Source: Rubrivivax sp.
GTDB taxonomy: Bacteria; Pseudomonadota; Gammaproteobacteria; Burkholderiales; Burkholderiaceae_C
Length of the DNA stretch: 64,000 nucleotides
NCBI GenBank assembly: GCA_020248915.1
Contig: JADCGP010000005.1
Location: forward strand, 62,001 to 126,000
Direction of reading: 5' to 3'
Under the pieces are notes generated by a model that saw only the letters and a program-made list of their open reading frames with translations, was not told where the DNA came from and did no database searches. The translations under genes were made by a program, and so were the position numbers. Positions 36,325 to 44,876 of this stretch are shown piece by piece; within the stretch, counting starts at the first letter, position 1; every line of letters begins with the position of its first letter.

Positions 36325-37419
36325 ATGGCCTTGCCCCCGCAGTCCCCGTCATCGACCCGCCGCCCGCTCGCGGTCTGCACCGCCTTACGGCTTGCCGTGC
36401 TCGCAGCGATGGTGTGGTCCGCCCCGGTGGCCGCCCAGGCGCAACCCAGCCCGGCGACCACGCGGGTGGCTGCCGCGCAGCCGACCACCGCTTCGCCGGG
36501 CGCGGCCGAGGACGACGAGTTGCTGGAGTTGCGGCAGCGCCTGGTCGAGCGACTTTCCGGCAGCCCGCACACGCCGCGCAACTCGACCGACCTGACCCTG
36601 TCGCCACGTCCTCCTGCCGCCCGCGCGCAGTCGCAACGCCCGTCGGCGACCGCCGCTGCAGCGGCACCCGCCTCTTCCCCCAGGCCTTCGGCCAAGCCCG
36701 CAGCGCGCCCTGCCGTCGACGCATCGGCTGCCCCGGCTGCCCCGGGCGCCGCCTGGTCGTACGACGGAGCCACCGGGCCGGCGTCCTGGGGCACGCTACG
36801 GCCGGAGTACGCGCTCTGCGCCCAGGGCCAGCGCCAGAGCCCGATCGACCTGCACGGCGGGCTGCCCGTCGACCTGGAGCCGGTGCGCTTCGACTACCGG
36901 CCGAGCCGCTTCGGCGTGCTGGACACGGGCCGCACGCTGCAGGTCGGCGTGGCCAGCGGCAACCACATCGACCTCGGCGGCCGGCGCTTCGAGCTGCGCC
37001 GCGTGCGCTTCCACCACCCGGCCGAGCACCAGATCGACGGCCGTCGCTTCGCGCTGTCGGCCCATCTCGAGCACGAGGACGCCGAAGGCCGCCAGGTGGT
37101 CGTGGCCGTTCTGTTCGACCCCGGCCCGGTGCAACCGGTGCTGCAGGCGCTGTGGAGCCACATCCCGCTCGAGCCGCAGCAGGAGCAGGCCGCCCGCATC
37201 AACGTGGACTTCGCGGGGCTGCTGCCGGCAGACCGGCGCTACTACACCTACATGGGCTCGGCCACCACGCCACCGTGCCGCGAAGGCGTTCAGTGGGTCG
37301 TGATGCGCAACCCGGTGACATTGGCGCCCGAACAGCTCGAGGTGTTCGCACGGCTGTACCCGATGAACGCGCGTCCGCTGCAGGCCGCCGCGGGGCGCCG
37401 GATCCTGCAGTCGGAGTGA
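36325..37419 (+). CDS. Alpha-type carbonic anhydrase-like exported protein
   Basis: A 364-residue protein. Residues 1-35 are a signal peptide (ends PVAAQAQ), about 36-130 a low-complexity Ala/Pro/Ser region, and about 135-360 an alpha-carbonic anhydrase domain (QSPIDLHGG, NHIDLGGRRFELR, FHHPAEHQIDG, SAHLEHED, SATTPPCREGVQW). In active enzymes the block before PSEH is HFH with two zinc His; here it reads RFH, so the first zinc ligand appears to be Arg, while the second and third His, the SEH-type Glu and the TTPP Thr remain. The protein may be weakly active, bind metal differently, or be a non-catalytic relative. Start is the ATG at 36325; a GTG at 36268 is less likely. Confidence 0.85.
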   Translation: MALPPQSPSSTRRPLAVCTALRLAVLAAMVWSAPVAAQAQPSPATTRVAAAQPTTASPGAAEDDELLELRQRLVERLSGSPHTPRNSTDLTLSPRPPAARAQSQRPSATAAAAAPASSPRPSAKPAARPAVDASAAPAAPGAAWSYDGATGPASWGTLRPEYALCAQGQRQSPIDLHGGLPVDLEPVRFDYRPSRFGVLDTGRTLQVGVASGNHIDLGGRRFELRRVRFHHPAEHQIDGRRFALSAHLEHEDAEGRQVVVAVLFDPGPVQPVLQALWSHIPLEPQQEQAARINVDFAGLLPADRRYYTYMGSATTPPCREGVQWVVMRNPVTLAPEQLEVFARLYPMNARPLQAAAGRRILQSE

Positions 37420-37547
37420 GCGCGTGGGGGCGAGCGCCCTGCCGGGGCGACGTTCCCGCAGGGCCCTGCCGACGGCTCGAGCCGCGGCCGGCAGTTCGCC
37501 GTTCGCGCGGACCGGTCCGAATCCGCCGATCGCGCAGCCCGCTGTGT

Positions 37548-37579
37548 GCCGCTGGCGCGGTCTGCCATGCGCCAGCGGC
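37548..37579. terminator. Inverted repeat between convergent genes
   Basis: GCCGCTGGCGC (37548-37558) and its exact complement (37569-37579) enclose a 10-nt loop. It lies between two convergent genes and could end transcripts from both sides. No clear T tract on either strand. Confidence 0.5.
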
Positions 37580-37587
37580 GCGATCCG

Positions 37588-37896
37588 CTATGCGCCGCCG
37601 GCGCGGCGTGCGGCCAGCAGCAGCGGCCACAACCACAGGCTCGCCAGCCACTTCCCGACACGCCCGGCCGACAGCGACCGCGTCTCGTGCTGCGCCACCT
37701 TGACGAACAGCACGCCCGCACCCACCACCACGTACAGCAGCAGCCCGCCGTAGATGGCCACCCGCAGGCCGTAGCTGTCGGCGATCAGGTCGCCGATCAC
37801 GCGGGCGGCCAGAGCCGCCAGCAGCACGGCGGCCAGCAGCGCGAGCGCGACGCCGGCGATGGCGTGGCGCAGTTTCCATAACGGGTCGTTCTGCAT
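37588..37896 (-). CDS. Small uncharacterised membrane protein
   Basis: A 102-residue protein starting [20 protein letters not shown]. Two long hydrophobic helices (about 10-36 and 45-68) and a shorter third (about 84-98) predict an inner-membrane protein. No motif that I recognise. It lies 160 bp downstream of the broken FAD oxidoreductase gene on the same strand. The intervening 160 bp holds nothing clear. Confidence 0.65.
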   Translation of the reverse strand: MQNDPLWKLRHAIAGVALALLAAVLLAALAARVIGDLIADSYGLRVAIYGGLLLYVVVGAGVLFVKVAQHETRSLSAGRVGKWLASLWLWPLLLAARRAGGA

Positions 37897-38056
37897 CGGG
37901 TTCGGTGCGCGGCGGACGCGCAGGCAAGGGCAGGCGAGGGTGCCCGGGAGCGCTGGCGAGGATGTCGGGCCCGGTGCCGACCCTGGACCCCGGCATGCAG
38001 GCAACGCACTGCGACCCAGTCGGATGCCGTCGCTGCCGAATGCCGGTCGCGGACCG

Positions 38057-39197
38057 TCAGTCGCAGACGAGCGCGGCAACCACCTCGCCGATGGCCAGCG
38101 CACTCGTCAGCCCCGGGGACTCTATCCCGAACAGGTGCACCAGGCCGTCGACCCCATGCGTGGCCGGGCCGTCGATGCGGAAATCGGCGGCCGCTGCGCC
38201 TGCGCCCGCGAGCTTGGGCCGGATGCCCGCATAGGCAGGCTGCAGCGCGCTGTCGGGCAGGCGCGGCCAGTAGCGGCGCACCTCGGCGTAGAAGGCGGCG
38301 GCGCGGGCCGGATCGACCGCGTGGTCGAGCGCCGCCGCGGGCGTCTCGGCCCCGACCGCGTCCAGCCACTGCACGTCCGGCCCGAAGCGGGCCCCGCCGC
38401 CGAGGTCCAGCGTCAGGTGCACGCCCAGTCCGCCGTCGACCGGCGTCGGGTAGATCAGGCGCGCGAACGGCGCCTTGCCGGCCAGGTCGAAGTAGTGGCC
38501 CTTGGCCAGGTGCCGCTGCGGGATCGAGCTGTCGGGAAACCCGGTGATCGAACGCGCGACAGCCTGCGCGTCGAGCCCGGCGGCGTTGACGATCCAGCGC
38601 GCCTGCAGCAGCGAGCGCGTGTCGTCGGCGCCGATCGCGATGCGCCAGCCGCCCGGCGCCGGCTCGGCGCCCTCGATGCGGCTGGCACAGGCCAGCAGCC
38701 CGCCCGCGGCCTCGGTGTCGGCCAGCAGCGCGGTCATCAGCCCGTGGCTGTCGACGATGCCCGAGCGGGGCGACAGCAGCGCCGCGCTGCACTGCAGCTC
38801 GGGCTCGAGCGCGCGTGCCTGCGCGGCGGTCAGCATCGCCAGCGGCTCGGCGGCGTCGGCGCCGCAGGCGTGGGCGCGCGCGGATCGCCTCGAGCCGGCC
38901 CTCGTCCTGAGGCCGCGTCGCGACCACCAGCTTGCCGCAGCGGGCGTGCGCCACGCCGCGTTCGCGGCAGTAGGCGTACAGCAGTTCGCGCCCCTGGACG
39001 CAAAGCCGCGCCTTCAGGCTGCCCGGCTCGTAGTACAGGCCGGCGTGCACGACCTCGCTGCTGCGCGACGACACGCCGCTGCCGTAGCGCGGCGCAGCCT
39101 CGGCGACGATGACGTCGCGCCCGCGGCTCGCGAGCGCACGCGCCGCCGCGAGGCCCACCACGCCGGCCCCGACGACGAGTACGTCCACCTGGTCCAC
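38057..39197 (-). pseudogene. FAD-dependent oxidoreductase (L-2-hydroxyglutarate oxidase-like), frameshifted
   Basis: Two overlapping frames together give one DAO-family protein of about 380 residues. The first part (from 39197) has the FAD motif [40 protein letters not shown] and [21 protein letters not shown], like LhgO. The frame then breaks at a CG repeat (about 38873-38883), and the rest continues in another frame: [45 protein letters not shown]. Restoring one CG unit would join them. It could be a true pseudogene, programmed slippage or a sequence error. An intact enzyme would oxidise L-2-hydroxyglutarate or a similar 2-hydroxy acid. GTG start with GGGAGG upstream. Confidence 0.8.
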
Positions 39198-39341
39198 CAC
39201 TGTCCTCCCGTTCTTCCGCCGGACACCTGCCGTCCGGCCGGCGCGACGCCGATCCCGCGCCGAGCGCCCACCCGTCGGCCGCGGCCGACCCGGCGTTCCA
39301 CTCTAGCCGCAGGCGTCTGCCCCTGCCTGCGGCGGGCGACC

Positions 39342-39355
39342 TTGACGTGCGACAA
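39342..39355 (+). promoter_or_regulatory. FNR/ANR-like box upstream of hupH
   Basis: TTGACGTGCGACAA resembles the FNR/CRP-family pattern TTGAY-N4-RTCAA, with one good half and one altered half (GACAA). A TAGCCT hexamer lies exactly 22 bp downstream (39378-39383), the geometry of a class II site at -41.5. The reverse complement differs by a single base from the box at 41099. Confidence 0.45.
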
Positions 39356-39453
39356 ACGGCGACGCGCCGGCCGGCCCTAGCCTGCGCAGACCGCCGACCT
39401 AGCGCTGCCGCGCCGGGCCGGGCGGGCTGGGCCGTGGCCGGCGAGGAGCACCG

Positions 39454-40341
39454 ATGAACCCGTTCCCGATTCCCGTGCGCGCGGCGCCGCTGCTGGGGCC
39501 CGGCTCGCAGCCGGACGAAGACGCGGCGCTCGACGTGATGCCGCTGCCGCGCGAGATGCACACTTTCGAGATGCCTCCGGTGCCGCAGCAGGCACCGCCG
39601 GGCACGCTGGAGGCGGCCACCGAGCTGCTGGCCGGCCTGCTGCGCGATCTGCGCGCGTGGGACTTCGCCTCAGGCGAGGACGGGCCGCGGGTCGACCTGC
39701 GTGGCCTGCCGGCGCCCGTGCTCGACATCGTCGGCCAGGTGCTGGGCGAGGGCGAGGTGTCGATCCGTGTCGACGGCGAGCAGCCGCTGCGCATCCAGGA
39801 GACGGCGTTCGCGGGCCTCTGGCGCTGCTGCCGGCTCGATGCCCGCGGCGTGCGCCTGCACGACTGGATCGAGGCCGGTGCGGTGCCCGGCGTGGTGCCC
39901 GAGGCCGCACGCGCGGGCACGGCTGCCGGGCTGGCCGAGGCGCCACTGCCGCCCGGAGTGATGAACGCGCCGGCGCTGCTGGCCGAGATCGGCGCGCGGC
40001 TGTCCGCGCCCGATCGCACCGCGCACGCGCACCAGCTGAACCTGACGCTGCTGCCGATGGCGCCAGAGGATCATGTCGCGCTGGAGCAGGCGCTGCCCGT
40101 GGGGCCGGTGGCGATCATCTCGCGCGGCTTCGGCAACTGCCGGGTCACCAGCACCGGCACGCGCGACGTCTGGCGCGTTCAGTACTTCAACAACATGAAC
40201 ACGCTGATCCTGAACACGCTCGAGGTCGTCGGCATCCCGGAGGTCGTCGTCGCTTCCGACGACGACCTCGAGGACACCATCGGGCGCCTGGCCGAGCTGG
40301 TGCAGTGGATGGACGAGTCGGCGCAGCCGCCAGCGTCCTGA
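39454..40341 (+). CDS. hupH: Hydrogenase expression/formation protein HupH (HyaF family)
   Basis: A 295-residue protein that begins MNPFPIPVRAAPLLGPGSQP and holds DVMPLPREMHTFEMP, the HupH N-terminal signature; the C-terminal half has the HupH_C block ISRGFGNCRVTSTGTRDVWR and ends with YFNNMNTLILNTLEVV-type sequence. HupH/HyaF helps assemble the small subunit of uptake [NiFe]-hydrogenase under oxygen. No hydrogenase structural gene lies in the window. A GAGGAG site precedes the ATG. hupI follows at 47 bp. In this setting it is the first gene after an FNR-like box and leads into the cytochrome genes. Confidence 0.9.
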   Translation: MNPFPIPVRAAPLLGPGSQPDEDAALDVMPLPREMHTFEMPPVPQQAPPGTLEAATELLAGLLRDLRAWDFASGEDGPRVDLRGLPAPVLDIVGQVLGEGEVSIRVDGEQPLRIQETAFAGLWRCCRLDARGVRLHDWIEAGAVPGVVPEAARAGTAAGLAEAPLPPGVMNAPALLAEIGARLSAPDRTAHAHQLNLTLLPMAPEDHVALEQALPVGPVAIISRGFGNCRVTSTGTRDVWRVQYFNNMNTLILNTLEVVGIPEVVVASDDDLEDTIGRLAELVQWMDESAQPPAS

Positions 40342-40388
40342 AGTCCGCACCGGCCCCGATCCGGGCGAGCCGCGCCCCCTGCACAGCC

Positions 40389-40625
40389 GTGAGCGGAGTT
40401 CGCTTCCAGGGTTTCGGCCACGCGCCCGACATCGGGCCGCGCACCCGCCTGGAGTGCAAGATCTGCTGGACCGTCTACGACCCGGCCGAAGGCGACCCGC
40501 ACTGGCAGATCCCGCCCGGCACGCCCTTCGACAGGCTGCCGCCGCACTGGAGCTGCCCCAACTGCTCGGCCACCCAGGACCAGTTCATGGTGCTGCCCGA
40601 CGACGACCGCTCCCAGTGCCCTTGA
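40389..40625 (+). CDS. hupI: HupI-type rubredoxin
   Basis: A 78-residue rubredoxin. The iron is held by two CxxC knuckles: LECKICW and SCPNCSA, with YDPAEGDPHWQIPPGTPF between them, the HupI version. HupI is thought to protect or mature the hydrogenase Fe-S small subunit with HupH. The GTG start at 40389 gives the usual N-terminal length of about 24 residues before the first Cys. Downstream, after 105 bp, is a small cytochrome c gene on the same strand. Confidence 0.9.
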   Translation: MSGVRFQGFGHAPDIGPRTRLECKICWTVYDPAEGDPHWQIPPGTPFDRLPPHWSCPNCSATQDQFMVLPDDDRSQCP

Positions 40626-40730
40626 GTACCGAAGAGCTGCGCCGTTGCGCGCCACCGAACCCCGGGGCGCGGTGAGGTGCCGCTCCTTCCCACCGCCCGA
40701 AGACCCACCGCCCATGACCGAGGAGAACCC

Positions 40731-41021
40731 ATGAAGACCGCTCTCGCCGCCGTCATCGTCGCTGGCGCGCTGCTCGCCGCCGGCGCCGCGCAGGCCAATG
40801 CCGACCTCGCCAACAAGCACTGCAGCAAGTGCCACGAGATGGACAAGAAGAAGAAAGGCCCCGCCTACAAGGCCACGGCTGCCAAGTACAAGGGCAAGGC
40901 CGATGCCGAGGCCTCGCTGCTCAAGGCGGTCATGGACCCCAACGGCGACCACCCCGAGATGACGACCAAGCCGTCGGCCGACGAGGTGCGCACCGTGCTC
41001 AAGTGGATGCTGCAGCAGTAG
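40731..41021 (+). CDS. Small periplasmic monohaem cytochrome c (copy 1)
   Basis: A 96-residue exported class I type cytochrome. Signal peptide residues 1-22 (ends AAQANA), then haem site CSKCHEMDKKKKGPAYK near 30-46. The C-terminus GDHPEMTTKPSADEV...VLKWMLQQ offers a Met as possible sixth ligand. It is a paralogue of the cytochrome at 44877. The lysine-rich stretch after the haem should make a positive docking surface. It is probably a soluble periplasmic shuttle between inner- and outer-membrane cytochromes encoded around it. GAGGAG precedes the ATG. Confidence 0.93.
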   Translation: MKTALAAVIVAGALLAAGAAQANADLANKHCSKCHEMDKKKKGPAYKATAAKYKGKADAEASLLKAVMDPNGDHPEMTTKPSADEVRTVLKWMLQQ

Positions 41022-41047
41022 CGCGGCAGCTGCCTCTTTGGCCCCGG

Positions 41048-41070
41048 GAAGCCGGCCTCGCGCCGGCTTC
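41048..41070 (+). terminator. Stem-loop after first small cytochrome gene
   Basis: GAAGCCGGC and GCCGGCTTC form a perfect 9-bp stem with a 5-nt loop, 27 bp after the stop. The following GTCGTTT is a weak T tract. It probably separates the hupHI-cytochrome transcript from the next promoter. Confidence 0.65.
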
Positions 41071-41098
41071 GTCGTTTCCATCGAGTCAGCCGCTGCGG

Positions 41099-41112
41099 TT
41101 GTCGCAGGTCAA
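41099..41112 (+). promoter_or_regulatory. FNR/ANR-like box upstream of the CbcL-like gene
   Basis: TTGTCGCAGGTCAA is an imperfect FNR-type palindrome. A TACATT -10 element starts 22 bp after it (41135-41140), which puts the box centre at about -41.5 from the expected start site near 41147, as in class II FNR activation. 13 of 14 bases match the reverse complement of the box before hupH. Confidence 0.55.
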
Positions 41113-41203
41113 TGGCGGGTCCCGATCGGGCCCCTACATTGCCCCGGGCGGACGTCGGGCACCGTGCGGGACGGGTGCCGGCGGCTGGCGAGGAGGAGTC
41201 GTG

Positions 41204-43357
41204 ATGACCCCAGGCGCAAGCCCCCCGAGCGGACACCCGGCGGGTGCGGACGCGGTGCGTATTCAGCACGCCGCGCGCGGCGCGCGTGCGGATGGCGCCG
41301 GTCCGGGGCGCTATCGGTGGCGTGTACGGCTTGCGCTGGCGTGCGCTCTGCTGCCTTGCTGGCTGCTCGCACTTCCCGGTGCGGCGGCCGCCGCAGCAGC
41401 AACGCCGGCGGCCGCCGCGGCCGCCAAGCCCGACACGCGCGCACGCTGCCTGGAGTGCCACGACGACAAGACGCTGAAGTCCGACGACGGCAAGTCGCTC
41501 GCGGTGCTTGCCGACGACTACGCCCGCGGTGCGCACCGCAAGCTCGACTGCGCCGAGTGCCACGATGCCGCGTTGTCGACCCGGCACCCGAAGAACCCGC
41601 TCGGCGCGGTCAAGCCGCAGGTCTGCCAGGGTTGCCACGAGGACGAGTTCAAGGCCATTGGCGACAGCGTCCACGGACGCCGCGCCAAGGGCGAGCGGGC
41701 GATCAAGGACTGCACCGGCTGCCATGGCAGCCTGCACACGGTGCACAGGAGCGGCGACCCGAAATCGCCGCTGTCGGCCGTCAACCAGATCAAGACCTGC
41801 GGTGCCTGCCACGAGGACGTGCTCGCCAACTACGAGACGAGTGAGCACGCGCGTGCGCTGCTGAAGTCCGGCCTGACCGAGGGCGCGCCTTCGTGCTCCA
41901 GCTGCCACCGCAAGCACGACGTCCACGCCAAGGACGATCCGCGCTCGGCCACCCACCACGCGAAGATCCCCGAGACCTGCGGCAGCTGCCACAAGGGCAT
42001 CCTGAAGGACTGGCAGGACAGCGCCCACGGCGCGCTGGTGCGCGCCGGCAAGGAGGGGCCGGACTGCGCGAGCTGTCACACGCCGCACGCCGTGAAGCGG
42101 CCCGATGCCACCCAGGTGCGCCACGAGGTGGCCGACCGCTGCGGCAACTGCCACGAGAAGATCGGCCGCACCTATCGCGACAGCTTCCACGGCAAGGCCA
42201 CCCAGCTCGGCATGAAGCAGGCGGCCGCCTGCGCCGACTGCCACACGGCCCACCTCAACCTCGGCAAGAGCAACCCGAAGTCGAGCGTCCACCCCGACAA
42301 CCTGGCGGCCACCTGCGGCGCCTGCCACCAGAACGTCAACGTCTCGTTCCTGACCTTCGACCCCCACGCCGACCCGACCGACCCGACGCGCAACCGCTAC
42401 GTGCACTGGATCTACCTCGGCATGACGGCTCTGCTGCTGGGCGTCTTCGGCTTCTTCGGCCTGCACGGCCTGCTGTGGCTGCAGCGCTCGCTGGTGGGCA
42501 AGCTGCGGGGCGAGTTCCCGGCGCACGTCCACGACGGCCCCCACGTCAAGCGTTTCCGCCGCGGCCAGGTGTGGGTGCACGTCACGATCGTCACCAGCTT
42601 CCTGCTGCTGGCCGCCACCGGCCTGCCGCTGAAGTTCGCGGAAGCACCATGGGCACCCGCCCTGATGTCGGTGTTCGGCGACCCGCAGGTCGCAGGCTGG
42701 CTGCACCGTTTCGCGGGTGTCGTCACGTTCGGCTACTTCTTCCTCCACGTCGCGATGGTGCTGCACGCGATGCTGGTCAAGAAGCAGCGCGGGATGCTGT
42801 GGGGCCCGGGCTCGATGGTCCCGCAGCCGCGCGACCTGTTCGACTTCGTGGCCATGATGAAGTACTTCCTGTACCTCGGCCCGCGCCCGAAGTTCGACCG
42901 CTTCACGTACTGGGAGAAGTTCGACTACCTGGCGGTGTTCTGGGGCGTGGCGATCATCGGCCTGTCCGGGCTGATGCTGTGGTTCCCGACCTTCTTCAGC
43001 ACCTTCCTGCCAGGCTGGGCGCTGAACGCGGCGTACGTCGTGCACAGCGACGAGGCGCTGCTGGCCACCGGCTTCATCTTCCTGTTCCACTTCCTGCACA
43101 CGCACCTGCGGCCGGAGTCGTTCCCGATGGACACCGTGGTGTTCACCGGCCGCATGCCCCTCGAGACGTTCAAGCACGAGCGTCCGCTCGAGTACGAGCG
43201 GGCGGTGCGCGAAGGACGGCTCGAGTCGATGATGGCGCCGCCGCCGACGGCCGCCGAGCTGCGCATCGCCTACGTGTTCGGCTTCGCCGCGGTCGCCATC
43301 GGCGTCGTGCTGGCCGTGATGATCTTCTGGGGCCTGCTCGGCTGGCTCCCGCACTGA
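41204..43357 (+). CDS. Fused 11-haem cytochrome c / membrane cytochrome b (CbcL-like quinol-linked)
   Basis: A 717-residue protein. A signal segment lies near 40-62. Residues about 75-385 carry eleven CxxCH haem sites (CLECH, CAECH, CQGCH, CTGCH, CGACH, CSSCH, CGSCH, CASCH, CGNCH, CADCH, CGACH). Residues about 395-717 hold five or six membrane helices with several His (HVTIVTSFLLLAATG, HRFAGVVTFGYFFLHVAM, HFLHTHL) of the cytochrome b561/formate dehydrogenase gamma type. The design matches Geobacter CbcL, an inner-membrane menaquinol oxidase for extracellular electron transfer at low potential, which has nine c haems. GGAGGAG precedes GTGATG; I used the ATG. Electrons could also run in reverse from an outside donor to quinone. 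Confidence 0.93.
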   Translation: MTPGASPPSGHPAGADAVRIQHAARGARADGAGPGRYRWRVRLALACALLPCWLLALPGAAAAAAATPAAAAAAKPDTRARCLECHDDKTLKSDDGKSLAVLADDYARGAHRKLDCAECHDAALSTRHPKNPLGAVKPQVCQGCHEDEFKAIGDSVHGRRAKGERAIKDCTGCHGSLHTVHRSGDPKSPLSAVNQIKTCGACHEDVLANYETSEHARALLKSGLTEGAPSCSSCHRKHDVHAKDDPRSATHHAKIPETCGSCHKGILKDWQDSAHGALVRAGKEGPDCASCHTPHAVKRPDATQVRHEVADRCGNCHEKIGRTYRDSFHGKATQLGMKQAAACADCHTAHLNLGKSNPKSSVHPDNLAATCGACHQNVNVSFLTFDPHADPTDPTRNRYVHWIYLGMTALLLGVFGFFGLHGLLWLQRSLVGKLRGEFPAHVHDGPHVKRFRRGQVWVHVTIVTSFLLLAATGLPLKFAEAPWAPALMSVFGDPQVAGWLHRFAGVVTFGYFFLHVAMVLHAMLVKKQRGMLWGPGSMVPQPRDLFDFVAMMKYFLYLGPRPKFDRFTYWEKFDYLAVFWGVAIIGLSGLMLWFPTFFSTFLPGWALNAAYVVHSDEALLATGFIFLFHFLHTHLRPESFPMDTVVFTGRMPLETFKHERPLEYERAVREGRLESMMAPPPTAAELRIAYVFGFAAVAIGVVLAVMIFWGLLGWLPH

Positions 43358-43408
43358 CGGGCCCCGGTTCCCTTCCCCGACCGACCGCACGCCGCCGGAG
43401 TCTCACCC

Positions 43409-44818
43409 ATGGTCCACAGCTTCTTCTCGCTCGTCACGCGCCACTGGCTAAGCCTGCTCGGCTCGCTGGTCGCCGCCGTGGCGCTGGTGCTGATGGTGAT
43501 GCTGGTCGCCATCGAGCTGTCCGGCTTCCAGGGCGGCCCCTACCTGGGGATCCTGACCTACATGCTGCTGCCGGCGCTGTTCCTGGTCGGCTTGCTGATG
43601 ATCCCTGTCGGGGTGCTGCTGCGGCGGCGCGCCGATGCGCGCGCGGCGGCACGGCACGAGTCGGCTCCGCCGCTGCCGGTGATCGACCTGAACAGCGAGC
43701 GCACTCGCGGCATCGTGCTGGCCAGCGTCGTCGTCGCGATGGTCTCCGCCGTCGTGCTGGCCGGTGCCACCTACCGCGGCGTGCACGAGATGGAGACGGT
43801 GGCGTTCTGCGGCACCGCATGCCACACCGTGATGCAGCCCGAGCACACGGCCTTCCAGCGCTCGCCGCACAGCCGCCTGACCTGTGCCGACTGCCACATC
43901 GGCGCAGGTGCCGACTGGTTCGTGAAGTCCAAGATCTCGGGCTCGTGGCAGCTGGTCGCGGTGGCGCTCAACCTGTACCCCACGCCCATTCCGCAGCCGG
44001 TGCACAACCTGCGCCCGGCCCGCGAGACCTGCGAGCAATGCCACTGGCCGACCAAGCATGTCGGCGACAAGCTGCAGGTGCGGACGAAGTTCGGCGACGA
44101 CGAGGCCAACACCGCGACGAAGACCGTGCTGCTGATGAAGATCGGCGGCCAGCAGGGCGCCACGTCCACCGGGATCCACTGGCACGTCGACCCCGGGGTG
44201 AAGATCCGCTACCAGAGCGACGCCTCGCGCCAGAAGATCTACGACATCGAGCTCACCCGGCCCGACGGCCAGACCCGGGTCTACAAGACCGGCGAGAAGC
44301 CCGAGGGCGCCACCGAGTGGCGGCAGATGGACTGCGTCGACTGCCACAACCGCCCGTCGCACACCTTCCAGCTGCCTGCCACCGAGGTCGATGCAGCACT
44401 GCAAGATGGACGGATCGACCGCACGCTGCCTTTCGTCAAGCGCGAGGCGATGCGGGTGCTGCAGGTGGCCTACCCGTCCCACGAGGCGGCCCGCGCCGGC
44501 ATCACCAAGGAGGTGGAGAAGTTCTACCGCGAGAAGTACCCGGAGGTCGCCTCCGGTCGGGCCGGCGCCGTTGCCGCCGCGGCCCAGGCCCTCGGCGACA
44601 TCTACGCCTGGAACGTCTTCCCCAAGATGAAGGTCACGTGGGGAACGTATATCAACAACATCGGCCACACCGAGGAAGCGCCGGGTTGCTATCGCTGTCA
44701 CGACAAGAAGCACACCACCGCTCAGGGAGACAAGATCGGTCGCAACTGCAAGACCTGTCACGTGGTGCTGGCCGAGGACGAGCCCGACCCGGCGATCCTC
44801 AAGCAGTTCAAGCCCTGA
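43409..44818 (+). CDS. NapC/NirT-family membrane multihaem cytochrome (ImcH-like)
   Basis: A 469-residue inner-membrane cytochrome. Two N-terminal membrane helices (about 14-36 and 50-70) and a third at about 100-122 precede the haem domain. It has five CxxCH sites (CADCH, CEQCH, CVDCH, CYRCH, CKTCH) plus a first site with three residues between the Cys (CGTACH), typical of the NapC/ImcH line. Geobacter ImcH is a quinol oxidase used with high-potential acceptors, while CymA/NapC are shorter. The gene follows the CbcL-like gene by 51 bp, so the cell encodes two alternative quinol-linked entry points together. Confidence 0.92.
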   Translation: MVHSFFSLVTRHWLSLLGSLVAAVALVLMVMLVAIELSGFQGGPYLGILTYMLLPALFLVGLLMIPVGVLLRRRADARAAARHESAPPLPVIDLNSERTRGIVLASVVVAMVSAVVLAGATYRGVHEMETVAFCGTACHTVMQPEHTAFQRSPHSRLTCADCHIGAGADWFVKSKISGSWQLVAVALNLYPTPIPQPVHNLRPARETCEQCHWPTKHVGDKLQVRTKFGDDEANTATKTVLLMKIGGQQGATSTGIHWHVDPGVKIRYQSDASRQKIYDIELTRPDGQTRVYKTGEKPEGATEWRQMDCVDCHNRPSHTFQLPATEVDAALQDGRIDRTLPFVKREAMRVLQVAYPSHEAARAGITKEVEKFYREKYPEVASGRAGAVAAAAQALGDIYAWNVFPKMKVTWGTYINNIGHTEEAPGCYRCHDKKHTTAQGDKIGRNCKTCHVVLAEDEPDPAILKQFKP

Positions 44819-44828
44819 CCCAACCTTC

Positions 44829-44849
44829 CCCGCCGGTGCTGCCGGCGGG
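44829..44849 (+). terminator. Stem-loop between cytochrome genes
   Basis: CCCGCCGG and CCGGCGGG form a perfect 8-bp stem with a 5-nt loop, 10 bp after the stop of the NapC-like gene. No T run follows, so it more likely stabilises or partly attenuates the message than ends it. Confidence 0.45.
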
Positions 44850-44876
44850 CCTTCCACCCACCGCTCGGGAGATTCC

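Noticed and set aside
37199..37996. Minus-strand open frame over the carbonic anhydrase 3' end
   Set aside because: No recognisable domain, Arg-rich, opposite a clear domain.
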